Source: Spirochaetaceae bacterium
GTDB taxonomy: Bacteria > Spirochaetota > Spirochaetia > Treponematales > Breznakiellaceae
NCBI GenBank assembly: GCA_031265025.1
Contig: JAISDF010000052.1
Location: 1 to 11,067 of the forward strand
Length of the DNA stretch: 11,067 bases
Reading direction: 5' to 3'
The number at the start of each line of letters is the position of its first letter. Positions within the stretch are counted from its first letter, which is position 1. The translations under genes and the position numbers were made by a program. The notes below the pieces were generated by a model. It was not told the DNA's origin. It ran no database searches and saw only the letters and a program-made list of their open reading frames with translations. Positions 1-5,590 of this stretch are shown piece after piece.

Positions 1-60
1 CGCGATAACCAGGGTTACGGGCCGGTGCTTTTTTGGAGACCTGTTTTCAGGATTTGACAT
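1..60 (-). CDS. 5' end of an unidentified gene, likely efflux adaptor (partial)
   Basis: An ATG at 60-58 on the minus strand is preceded by GGAGGA three bases upstream and opens a frame that stays open to the window edge (20 residues, MSNPENRSPKKHRPVTLVIA). It begins 12 bases after the stop of the TolC-family gene on the same strand, so the two are almost certainly co-transcribed. The visible residues are a short polar, basic stretch followed by the start of a hydrophobic run, as in a protein with an N-terminal membrane anchor. In TolC-linked operons the next gene is often a HlyD/RND-type periplasmic adaptor; that identity is inferred from context only. The start is well supported, the function is not. 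Confidence 0.6.
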   Translation of the reverse strand, partial: MSNPENRSPKKHRPVTLVIA

Positions 61-72
61 GCTTCCTCCGAT

Positions 73-1368
73 CTAGGGATTTTGCAACTGCGTCCATTTA
101 ACGTTGATGAGGGCCGCAAGATCCAGAACCAGATTCTGGTAGGAAAGCTCGGCGTCAAGAAGCTGCTGCCTGGCGTTCACCATATCCTGCCTTGTGTTTT
201 GCAAGTCGAGGAATTCCACAGTCCCTGACCTGTACCCCTCTTCGGAAAGTTCATAGGTCCTCACGGCTATTTCGGAACGAAGCCGCGCTATCTCTATGCT
301 TTCCCACGAATTGTTTATGCTGTCCGCGTAGGACCGTATTTCCGCCATGCCGTTGCGTTCCATATCCTCGAGCTCCAGCCTGGCTTTTTCAAGCTCGCCT
401 TCGGCGATCCGTATGGTTTGGTCTCCCCTTGATCCGGGCAGCCACGGGTCCAGGGGAATACGAACAGAAAGGCTCCCGCTTATCGCGTCGGAAAAATCTC
501 CCGGAAAATTATTCCAGGTATCGCCATAGCCGCCGTTCCATCTGGCGCCCAGGCTTATGACAGGACCCCGGCTGTTCACCGCGCTCAGGCTCTTCGCGTT
601 TTCAAGGGACGCTATCCTCTGGCGCTGCATGATTATGTCGGGCCGCTTCCGCAGGTAATCCCTGATAAGTTCTTCCCCGTCGGGATGAAGTTCCTGTACC
701 GCAAGCTCCCCTTCGAGCCTGGCTTCCGGCCTCTGCCCGTAGCCCAGAAGGGCGAGGAATTTTCCCAGGTCGGCGTTGAACTGGGCCCTGGCCTGGGAAA
801 GGGCAAACCGCGCCTCTTCCGCGGCAAGACGGCTGCGGAGAGTAACCAGTTCGCTCACAAGGCCGTTCCTGAACGCGGTCTCCTGCTTTTCGTTCTGGGC
901 TTCGGCAAGACGGCGGTCTTCTTCCAGTATATCAAGCCGGGACTGCCTTGCAAGAAGGCCGAAGAAGGTTTTGGTTATGGTAAGCTCAAGGGCGCGCACG
1001 GCCTGATCATAGCTGAGGAGCTGGGTCTGATAGGCCAGGGAAATATTCCTCATGGAGAAAACAAGGCTGTTGGTCAGTTCAAGGGAAATATCAGCGGCGG
1101 CGGTATAGCTCAAGGGGTCCTGGGACCGCGCGGCGCTGAGGCTGTTCCGGTAATCAATCCCGCCCGAGATACTTATACTGGGGAAAACCTGGGCCCAAAG
1201 ATTTCCGGCGCTTCTGGCGGCAGTATCAAGGTCAATCTGGTTCTGTTTAAGGCTGAGGCTTTGTTCAACACCCCGCTCCAGGGCATCGTCAAGGGTAATA
1301 AGCAGTTCCTGCGCGGAAAGGGAAACACCCAGGAAGCAAAAAATGACGCAGGCCCGGAAAAATCTCAT
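73..1368 (-). CDS. TolC-family outer-membrane efflux protein
   Basis: This 431-residue protein resembles the outer-membrane channel of tripartite efflux or type I secretion systems, which trimerises into a beta-barrel plus a periplasmic helical tunnel. Residues 1-19 form a signal peptide (basic start, hydrophobic core, SLSA before QE) fitting signal peptidase I. The mature part opens with the family-typical LITLDDALERG segment and then shows two long amphipathic helical halves rich in Ala, Glu, Arg and Leu. The second half ends with the usual segment around GYRSGTVEFLDLQNTRQD. Length fits the family. The frame extends 20 codons further upstream, but I chose the ATG at 1368 because AGGAG lies four bases before it and the signal peptide starts there. 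The next gene begins 12 bases downstream. Substrate is unknown. Family call is firm; export versus secretion role is open. Confidence 0.9.
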   Translation of the reverse strand: MRFFRACVIFCFLGVSLSAQELLITLDDALERGVEQSLSLKQNQIDLDTAARSAGNLWAQVFPSISISGGIDYRNSLSAARSQDPLSYTAAADISLELTNSLVFSMRNISLAYQTQLLSYDQAVRALELTITKTFFGLLARQSRLDILEEDRRLAEAQNEKQETAFRNGLVSELVTLRSRLAAEEARFALSQARAQFNADLGKFLALLGYGQRPEARLEGELAVQELHPDGEELIRDYLRKRPDIIMQRQRIASLENAKSLSAVNSRGPVISLGARWNGGYGDTWNNFPGDFSDAISGSLSVRIPLDPWLPGSRGDQTIRIAEGELEKARLELEDMERNGMAEIRSYADSINNSWESIEIARLRSEIAVRTYELSEEGYRSGTVEFLDLQNTRQDMVNARQQLLDAELSYQNLVLDLAALINVKWTQLQNP

Positions 1369-1439
1369 AATACTCCTACTATACGCGAATGAACACCCGT
1401 GAGGAAGAGCCACTACAAACAAAACCAAACAAAGCCGCG

Positions 1440-1452
1440 CCCTGTTACAGGG
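1440..1452. repeat. 13-base palindrome, possible operator
   Basis: CCCTGT-T-ACAGGG is a perfect palindrome with a single central base. It lies 72 bases upstream of the TolC-family start in the 229-base spacer between that gene and the lipoprotein gene. A short symmetric site in front of an efflux gene would suit a dimeric repressor, but no regulator gene is visible in the window, and I see no clear -35/-10 pair next to it. A site this short could arise by chance. Confidence 0.3.
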
Positions 1453-1530
1453 AAATTCGGAAAGAGAAACGAATTTTCCGGCAATGTCCGGCGGTATGCG
1501 TGAAAAGCGGGAATGCTGCGGTTAAAGCAT

Positions 1531-1565
1531 GCTTGTTCGATAACCATGCCGGGTATCGAACAAGC
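1531..1565 (-). terminator. 12-bp inverted repeat after the lipoprotein gene (terminator or operator)
   Basis: GCTTGTTCGATA and TATCGAACAAGC are perfect inverted copies separated by 11 bases. It starts 32 bases after the lipoprotein stop codon, where a transcription terminator is expected. On the minus strand only a weak ATGCTTT follows, so it lacks a proper U-run, and on the plus strand there is none either. It is also 163 bases upstream of the TolC-family start, so an operator for the efflux operon is an alternative. The symmetry itself is certain; the role is not. Confidence 0.45.
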
Positions 1566-1597
1566 CTTCAAAATGATTTACGCTTTACTGTACAGCG

Positions 1598-2464
1598 CTA
1601 ATTTGTATCCAGATCCGAGATGGTAAAAGTTATACGGGAAGAGGCGTTTACCAGTACATTTGTCTTGGTATAGGTATCGCCGTCTTCATCTTTCAGCCTG
1701 ATATCATAGCGGTTGACCACATCAAGGGGATAGGATAAATAACAGCGGAAGCTGTCTCTGTTCCGCAAAACCTGCCTCTCGGCCAGTTGGTCCGCCCCCC
1801 ATCTGTCGCTGGCGACCGGGCTTATCTGTACATAATAAACGGTATACCCGGTATTGTTGACAATCTGTATCGACGGCATATCCCTGTTACCCTGATTGGG
1901 ATTGGTAATGGTATTCCCCACATCCATATCAAGGAGGGTAAATTCAATCTGGCTCCCGGCATAAACCCGGACATTCGTTTTGGTATAGGTATCGCCTTCG
2001 TTATCCTCCAGCCTGATGTCATAGGTATTTGCCCTGCTCAGGGGATCGTTCAGGGTAAAAGTAACGGACCGTCCGTTCATCAGCACCTCAGTGCCAAGCC
2101 AATCCTGACCCCAACTGTCGCTGTCGCTCCGGCTTATCCGCACATAATAAATAGTGAACCCTGTTTTGTTTACGATCTGTATCGCCGGCAGTTCTTCGGT
2201 TCCGGCAGGGGAACTCCTGGCAGCGGAGGAAGGCGCGGCAGATCCCGGCGAACTTGTGCAGGCGGAAAAAGCGGCGATCAGGCTGAACGCCAGAAGGAAG
2301 ACGGCGGCTTTCGCTGCCCTGATCCCCAAACCGGGAGGGGATACACAGATCTTAGACGTTTTTATTTCTGGAAGCGCAAAACTTCCCGTGAGTGAGTGAG
2401 TGAGTGAGTGAGTGAGTGAGTGAGTGAGTGAGTGAGTGAGTGAGTGAGTGAGTGAGTGAACCAC
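1598..2464 (-). CDS. Repeat-headed, probably phase-variable lipoprotein with two tandem domains
   Basis: The open frame from GTG 2464 gives 288 residues. Residues 4-26 are SLTH repeats encoded by a tetranucleotide tract. Then come a polar linker, a lipoprotein signal (AAKAAVFLLAFSLIAAF) and an FSAC lipobox with Cys69, followed by a Ser/Ala/Pro-rich tether. Two copies of a ~94-residue domain follow (91-184 and 195-288). Each starts IQIVNxTGxTxYYVxIS, has a central SDxWGxDxL, and ends with YDIRLxDxxGDTYTKTNV plus a hydrophobic strand, suggesting a beta-sandwich. I do not recognise a named family or function. GTG 2464 is a poor start: it has no clear ribosome site. A strong one serves ATG 2513, which is out of frame at 18 repeats; 17 repeats would give a 303-residue fusion with the Cys at 84. 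TTG 2329 would give a normal-length signal peptide but has no ribosome site. The gene is real; its start is uncertain. Confidence 0.8.
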   Translation of the reverse strand: MVHSLTHSLTHSLTHSLTHSLTHSLTGSFALPEIKTSKICVSPPGLGIRAAKAAVFLLAFSLIAAFSACTSSPGSAAPSSAARSSPAGTEELPAIQIVNKTGFTIYYVRISRSDSDSWGQDWLGTEVLMNGRSVTFTLNDPLSRANTYDIRLEDNEGDTYTKTNVRVYAGSQIEFTLLDMDVGNTITNPNQGNRDMPSIQIVNNTGYTVYYVQISPVASDRWGADQLAERQVLRNRDSFRCYLSYPLDVVNRYDIRLKDEDGDTYTKTNVLVNASSRITFTISDLDTN

Positions 2465-2513
2465 AATCCCATAGTTTTGTCAAGTGGTTTTTCGCACAAT
2501 TTTCTTTTTGCAT
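2352..2513 (-). CDS. Off-register 5' reading frame of the lipoprotein gene (53 aa)
   Basis: ATG 2513 has AAGGAGGAG three bases upstream, the best translation start in this region. It encodes MQKENCAKNHLTKLWDCG, then SLTH repeats, then GKFCASRNKNV and a TAA at 2354-2352. It is not in the lipoprotein frame: the distance from ATG 2513 to the lipoprotein-frame GTG at 2464 is 49 bases, one more than a multiple of three. The third frame also stops soon after the repeat (TAA at 2364-2362), so only one of the three registers enters the lipoprotein. I read this as the OFF product of a phase-variable gene rather than an independent peptide gene. A leader peptide that allows re-initiation at TTG 2329 is a weaker alternative. 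Confidence 0.6.
   Translation of the reverse strand: MQKENCAKNHLTKLWDCGSLTHSLTHSLTHSLTHSLTHSLTHGKFCASRNKNV
2388..2459. repeat. (GTGA)18 tetranucleotide microsatellite
   Basis: Eighteen uninterrupted, identical copies of GTGA on the plus strand (TCAC in the coding sense) run over 72 bases. The tract lies between the strong ATG at 2513 and the lipoprotein body. All three coding-sense frames of the unit are stop-free and read Ser-Leu-Thr-His in rotation, so the tract can be translated in any register. Four-base units shift the frame with each gain or loss, and long perfect tracts of this kind are prone to polymerase slippage. The exact copy number in an assembly may be an average or a collapse. 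Confidence 0.97.
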
Positions 2514-2516
2514 TTT

Positions 2517-2525
2517 CTCCTCCTT
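2517..2525 (-). promoter_or_regulatory. Strong Shine-Dalgarno that points to ATG 2513
   Basis: The minus strand reads AAGGAGGAG followed by AAA and ATG 2513. It is the only strong ribosome site upstream of the lipoprotein body and lies before the tetranucleotide tract. It therefore argues that translation enters through the repeat, and that the in-frame GTG at 2464 is not the natural start. Confidence 0.8.
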
Positions 2526-2553
2526 AAAGTTATTCGAGTTGAGCTTTTAATAC

Positions 2554-2567
2554 CCCGCCAGGGCGGG
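2554..2567. other. GC-rich hairpin in the divergent leader
   Basis: CCCGC and GCGGG pair around a CAGG tetraloop. On the minus strand it would sit in the ~67-base leader of the lipoprotein mRNA, between the promoter and the ribosome site. On the plus strand it is followed by ATTTT, but no plus-strand gene ends upstream, so a terminator has nothing obvious to stop. A 5' stabilising hairpin or a protein-binding site is possible. Confidence 0.5.
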
Positions 2568-2587
2568 ATTTTAACACAAATCGCGTT

Positions 2588-2616
2588 ATTTTATCATCGG
2601 TTTGGGTATTTGTAAA
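2588..2616 (-). promoter_or_regulatory. Sigma-70-type promoter for the lipoprotein gene
   Basis: On the minus strand TTTACA (2616-2611) and TAAAAT (2593-2588) are separated by exactly 17 bases. A TG lies one base before the -10, as in extended -10 promoters. Each hexamer differs from consensus at one position. The predicted start of transcription is near 2580, giving a leader of about 67 bases to ATG 2513. No other pair in this spacer is as good. Confidence 0.65.
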
Positions 2617-2622
2617 GCATAC

Positions 2623-2651
2623 TTGAATAATTCGCTTCCTTGCGCTATTCT
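2623..2651 (+). promoter_or_regulatory. Weak candidate promoter of the importer operon
   Basis: TTGAAT (2623-2628) and TATTCT (2646-2651) are 17 bases apart, each matching four of six consensus positions. Transcription would start near 2658, about 15 bases before the first permease ATG at 2673. It is back-to-back and overlapping with the lipoprotein promoter. This is the best plus-strand pair I found, but it is weak. Confidence 0.3.
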
Positions 2652-2672
2652 CCCCTTTTCAGAAGGAACATT

Positions 2673-3638
2673 ATGGTCAGGTATATTATAAAAAGACTTA
2701 TATTGATGGTCCCTGTGCTTTTGGGGGTTACCTTTATAGTCTTTTTCATCATGAATCTTACTCCCGGAGACCCGGCGAGGATGATTCTGGGCGATCAGGC
2801 CACCCCCGAAGCCATAGCCCAGGTCAGGGAAGAACTGGGGCTCAACGATCCCCTCCTGGTACGGTATTTCACGTATATCAGGAACATGTGCCGGGGGGAC
2901 CTGGGCATCTCCTACCGGAACAAACTCAGCGTCTGGGACCAGGTATGGGATAAATTCCCCAATACCTGCATCCTGGCCTTCGCGGGTATTGTCGTGGCCC
3001 TCGTCATAGGCATACCGGTAGGCATATTATCGGCAAAAAAACAGTACACCGCCGCCGACAATATCACCGTGGTACTGTCCCTTATAGGCGTTTCCATGCC
3101 GAATTTCTGGCTGGGCCTCCTCCTTTCCCTGCTTTTTGCCCTTAAACTGGGGCTGCTCCCCTCCCAGGGCATGGGGATTGGTTTTATTCCCCTGTTGAAG
3201 AGCATCATACTGCCGGCCATAACCCTGGGTACCGGCGTGGCCGCCACGGTGGTGCGCATGACCAGGTCTTCCATGCTTGAGGTCATACGCCAGGACTATA
3301 TTTTTACCGCCCGTTCCAAGGGCATCACCGAAAAGGAAGTAACCCGCAAGCACATGTTCAAAAATGCCCTCATCCCCATCATCACCGCCGTGGGCCTCGA
3401 ATTCGGCATACTGCTGGGCGGCGCCATGCTGACCGAGACGGTGTTTTCCTGGCCCGGCCTGGGGAGGCTCATGGTGGACGGCATTACCCGCAAGGATACG
3501 CCCATGGTGCTGGGCGCGGTGATTTTTATGGCGGTGATGTTTTCCATAGTCAATCTGGCGGTGGACATTATCTACGCCTTTGTGGATCCCCGGATCAAGT
3601 CCCAATACAGAAGTATGGGAACAAGGAAGTCTTCATGA
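2673..3638 (+). CDS. oppB: Oligopeptide ABC transporter permease, OppB/DppB type
   Basis: This 321-residue inner-membrane protein is one half of the transmembrane channel of a peptide-type ABC importer. It has the family start MVRYIIKRLILMVPVLLGV followed by NLTPGDPA, then a periplasmic stretch with GDLGISY, and about six hydrophobic segments in all. The cytoplasmic EAA coupling loop is at 209-235 (TARSKGITEKEVTRKHMFKNALIP), which docks to the ATPases. The end has ETVFSWPGLGRL and VDPRIK, both typical of OppB/DppB. I chose ATG 2673 because AAGGA precedes it and the family start lies there; an upstream TTG at 2640 in the same frame adds 11 residues without support. Its TGA overlaps the ATG of the next permease (ATGA), implying translational coupling. 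Substrate could be di-, tri- or oligopeptides or another peptide-like solute. Confidence 0.95.
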   Translation: MVRYIIKRLILMVPVLLGVTFIVFFIMNLTPGDPARMILGDQATPEAIAQVREELGLNDPLLVRYFTYIRNMCRGDLGISYRNKLSVWDQVWDKFPNTCILAFAGIVVALVIGIPVGILSAKKQYTAADNITVVLSLIGVSMPNFWLGLLLSLLFALKLGLLPSQGMGIGFIPLLKSIILPAITLGTGVAATVVRMTRSSMLEVIRQDYIFTARSKGITEKEVTRKHMFKNALIPIITAVGLEFGILLGGAMLTETVFSWPGLGRLMVDGITRKDTPMVLGAVIFMAVMFSIVNLAVDIIYAFVDPRIKSQYRSMGTRKSS

Positions 3639-4516
3639 GTGAATACAAGCAGCGGTCCCTCTGGGGCGAGGTGTGGCGGCGGCTCAGAAAAAACAAACTC
3701 GCCCTGGTAGGCATGGGCTTTTTGGTTCTGCTCTTTTTGATTGCCCTGGCGACCCTTATCATCGACGGGGTAAGCAGCCGCGAAGTGTACAACACCTATG
3801 TGATCAAGCAAAATCTCAGGATGAGGCTCCAGGCCCCGAGTTTTCAAAATCCCCTCGGTCTTGACGAGTTCGGGCGGAGTATTCTTTTCAGAATGCTTTG
3901 GGCGGTACGGTACAGTCTCTTTATGGGAACCGCGGCCATACTTATATCCACGGTTATAGGGGCGGTTCTCGGCGCCCTGGCGGGGTATTACGGCAAGGCC
4001 ATGGACAACGGGATCATGCGTTTCATGGACATACTCCTTGCCATCCCGTCTATGCTTCTTGCCACGGCCATAGTGGCCGCCCTGGGAACAAGCCTGGTTA
4101 ATGTGCTTATCGCCATTGCCATATCCTATATCCCCACCTTTGCCCGTACGGTCAGGGCCTCGGTGCTTACCGTAAAGGAACAGGAATTTGTCGAGGCCGC
4201 AAGGGCCCTGGGGGCCGGGGACTTCCGCATCATCTTTAAGTACATTATCCCCAATTCCCTGGCGCCCCTCATCGTACAGGCGACCCTGGGCGTGGCCGGG
4301 GCCATACTTTCCATAGCGGGGCTTTCGTTCCTGGGGCTGGGCATACAGCCCCCTACCCCGGAATGGGGTTCCATGCTTTCCGGCGCCCGTTCCTATATAC
4401 GGGAAGGGTGGCATATAACGGTAATTCCCGGACTGGGGATCATGCTTACGATACTCGCCCTCAATGTACTGGGTGACGGTCTCCGGGACGCGCTGGACCC
4501 CCGGCTTAAAACCTAA
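3635..4516 (+). CDS. oppC: Oligopeptide ABC transporter permease, OppC/DppC type
   Basis: This 293-residue protein is the second channel subunit. It has the amphipathic start and first helix typical of OppC (residues 1-43), then NPLGLDEFGRSILFRMLWA (72-90), the signature where the main transmembrane domain begins. Several more helices follow. The EAA loop is at 184-211 (EFVEAARALGAGDFRIIFKY, then IIPNSLAP). The C-terminal segment has FLGLGIQPPTPEWGSML and ends with DGLRDALDPRLK, a family hallmark. Translation starts at the ATG that overlaps the upstream stop, with AAGGAAG just before it. The first ATPase gene begins 10 bases after its stop. It pairs with the neighbouring permease in the same importer. 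Confidence 0.95.
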   Translation: MSEYKQRSLWGEVWRRLRKNKLALVGMGFLVLLFLIALATLIIDGVSSREVYNTYVIKQNLRMRLQAPSFQNPLGLDEFGRSILFRMLWAVRYSLFMGTAAILISTVIGAVLGALAGYYGKAMDNGIMRFMDILLAIPSMLLATAIVAALGTSLVNVLIAIAISYIPTFARTVRASVLTVKEQEFVEAARALGAGDFRIIFKYIIPNSLAPLIVQATLGVAGAILSIAGLSFLGLGIQPPTPEWGSMLSGARSYIREGWHITVIPGLGIMLTILALNVLGDGLRDALDPRLKT

Positions 4517-4526
4517 GCGAGGCGAT

Positions 4527-5534
4527 ATGGAAACCAAAGAATTACTCAGCGTAGAAGACCTGACCATACGGTATGTTACCGACGACGGCGTTGTGGAAGC
4601 CCTTAACGGCGTCAGCCTCTCCATACAGGAACAGCATACCCTGGGCCTTGTGGGAGAAACCGGCGCGGGAAAAACCACCCTTGCCCGGGGCATCATGGGG
4701 CTCATTCCCCATCCGCCGGGAGAAATCAGGGGCGGAAAAATTTTATTTGAAGGCAGGGATCTGCTTGCCCTGAGCGAAGCGAAAATGAGGGATGTGCGGG
4801 GCAACCTTGTCTCCATGATTTTTCAGGACCCCATGACCAGCCTCAATCCGGTAATGACCGTAGGGGAACAGATCATGGAAGTCATCAGGACCCATAACAG
4901 GATGGGGCCCAGGGAAACCCGGCAGGCCGCGTCTGAAATGCTTGAACTGGTGGGAATCTCCGCAGACCGGATTGATGAATATCCCCACCAGTTTTCGGGG
5001 GGCATGAAGCAGCGGGTCATCATCGCCATAGCCCTGGCCTGCAATCCCAAACTCCTTATTGCCGATGAGCCTACCACCGCCCTTGACGTTACCATACAGG
5101 CCCAGGTTCTTGAGATGATACGGGAACTCAAGGTAAAACTGCGCACCTCCATGCTGCTCATCACCCACGACCTTGGGGTTGTGGCCCAGAACTGCGACCA
5201 TGTGGCTATCATGTATGCTGGGGAAATCGTGGAATACGGAACCTTGAGGGATATTTTCAAGGATCCCCGGCATCCTTATACCGTTGGCCTCCTCGGTTCC
5301 ATACCAAGCCTGGCAAAGGATGTAAAGCGCCTTACGCCCATCAAGGGCCTCATGCCTGACCCCACCAGCCTCCCCGCCGGCTGTAAATTCCATACCCGCT
5401 GCGATTATGCCGCCGAAGCCTGCAAGGCCGCCATCCCTTCGCTGCGCGCCGCCGGAGGAACGGCCGGCGCGTCCGGGCATATAGTCCGCTGCGTATACGC
5501 GGACAGGGGACTCCCCGGTTCACCCGGGGTATAG
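4527..5534 (+). CDS. oppD: Oligopeptide ABC transporter ATP-binding protein, OppD/DppD type
   Basis: This 335-residue cytoplasmic ATPase drives the importer. Walker A is GETGAGKT (43-50), an unusual variant of the common GESGSGKS that keeps the essential Gly-Lys-Thr. The Q-loop is Gln100, the ABC signature SGGMKQR at 157-163, Walker B LLIADE at 176-181 and the switch histidine His214. The C-terminal oligopeptide-transporter extension starts after HPYTVGLL and holds Cys286, Cys292, Cys299 and Cys322, a spacing found in OppD/DppD proteins. The frame is open upstream into the permease gene, but ATG 4527 is chosen because GAGG precedes it and the family start ELLSVEDLTIRY follows. It should form a heterodimer with the next ATPase. 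Confidence 0.95.
   Translation: METKELLSVEDLTIRYVTDDGVVEALNGVSLSIQEQHTLGLVGETGAGKTTLARGIMGLIPHPPGEIRGGKILFEGRDLLALSEAKMRDVRGNLVSMIFQDPMTSLNPVMTVGEQIMEVIRTHNRMGPRETRQAASEMLELVGISADRIDEYPHQFSGGMKQRVIIAIALACNPKLLIADEPTTALDVTIQAQVLEMIRELKVKLRTSMLLITHDLGVVAQNCDHVAIMYAGEIVEYGTLRDIFKDPRHPYTVGLLGSIPSLAKDVKRLTPIKGLMPDPTSLPAGCKFHTRCDYAAEACKAAIPSLRAAGGTAGASGHIVRCVYADRGLPGSPGV
5513..5529 (+). other. Hairpin at the end of the first ATPase gene
   Basis: CCCCGG and CCGGGG pair around TTCAC, ending three bases before the TAG. No U-run follows, so it is not a standard terminator. It lies at the start of the 56-base gap between the two ATPase genes and could protect or process the operon mRNA. Confidence 0.4.
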
Positions 5535-5590
5535 CTCCGGCATAGTCCTGGAAGCGCGTTATACGTTCAATATTAAGGAGGCCCGGTGTT

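Noticed and set aside
1376..1384. TATAGT as a -10 box for the TolC-family gene
   Set aside because: It overlaps the Shine-Dalgarno region, so transcription would start after the ribosome site.
685..1392. 235-codon plus-strand ORF
   Set aside because: Antisense to the TolC-family gene, with no family features of its own.
1389..1601. 70-codon plus-strand ORF in the lipoprotein/TolC spacer
   Set aside because: No ribosome site, no recognisable protein features, and it runs antisense across the start of one minus-strand gene and the end of another.
2388..2459. CRISPR-like repeat array
   Set aside because: The unit is four bases with no spacers; it is a simple tandem microsatellite.
2462..2464. 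GTG as the natural start of the lipoprotein
   Set aside because: It has no clear ribosome site and sits just before the repeat, while a strong site serves ATG 2513 upstream. It is kept only as the formal start of the open frame.
2554..2572. Hairpin plus ATTTT as a plus-strand terminator
   Set aside because: No plus-strand gene ends upstream of it; both genes to the left are on the minus strand.
3572..4816. 414-codon minus-strand ORF
   Set aside because: It lies antisense to the second permease and the first ATPase, which have clear family motifs. Its Gly/His/Arg-rich composition is typical of a GC-rich shadow frame.
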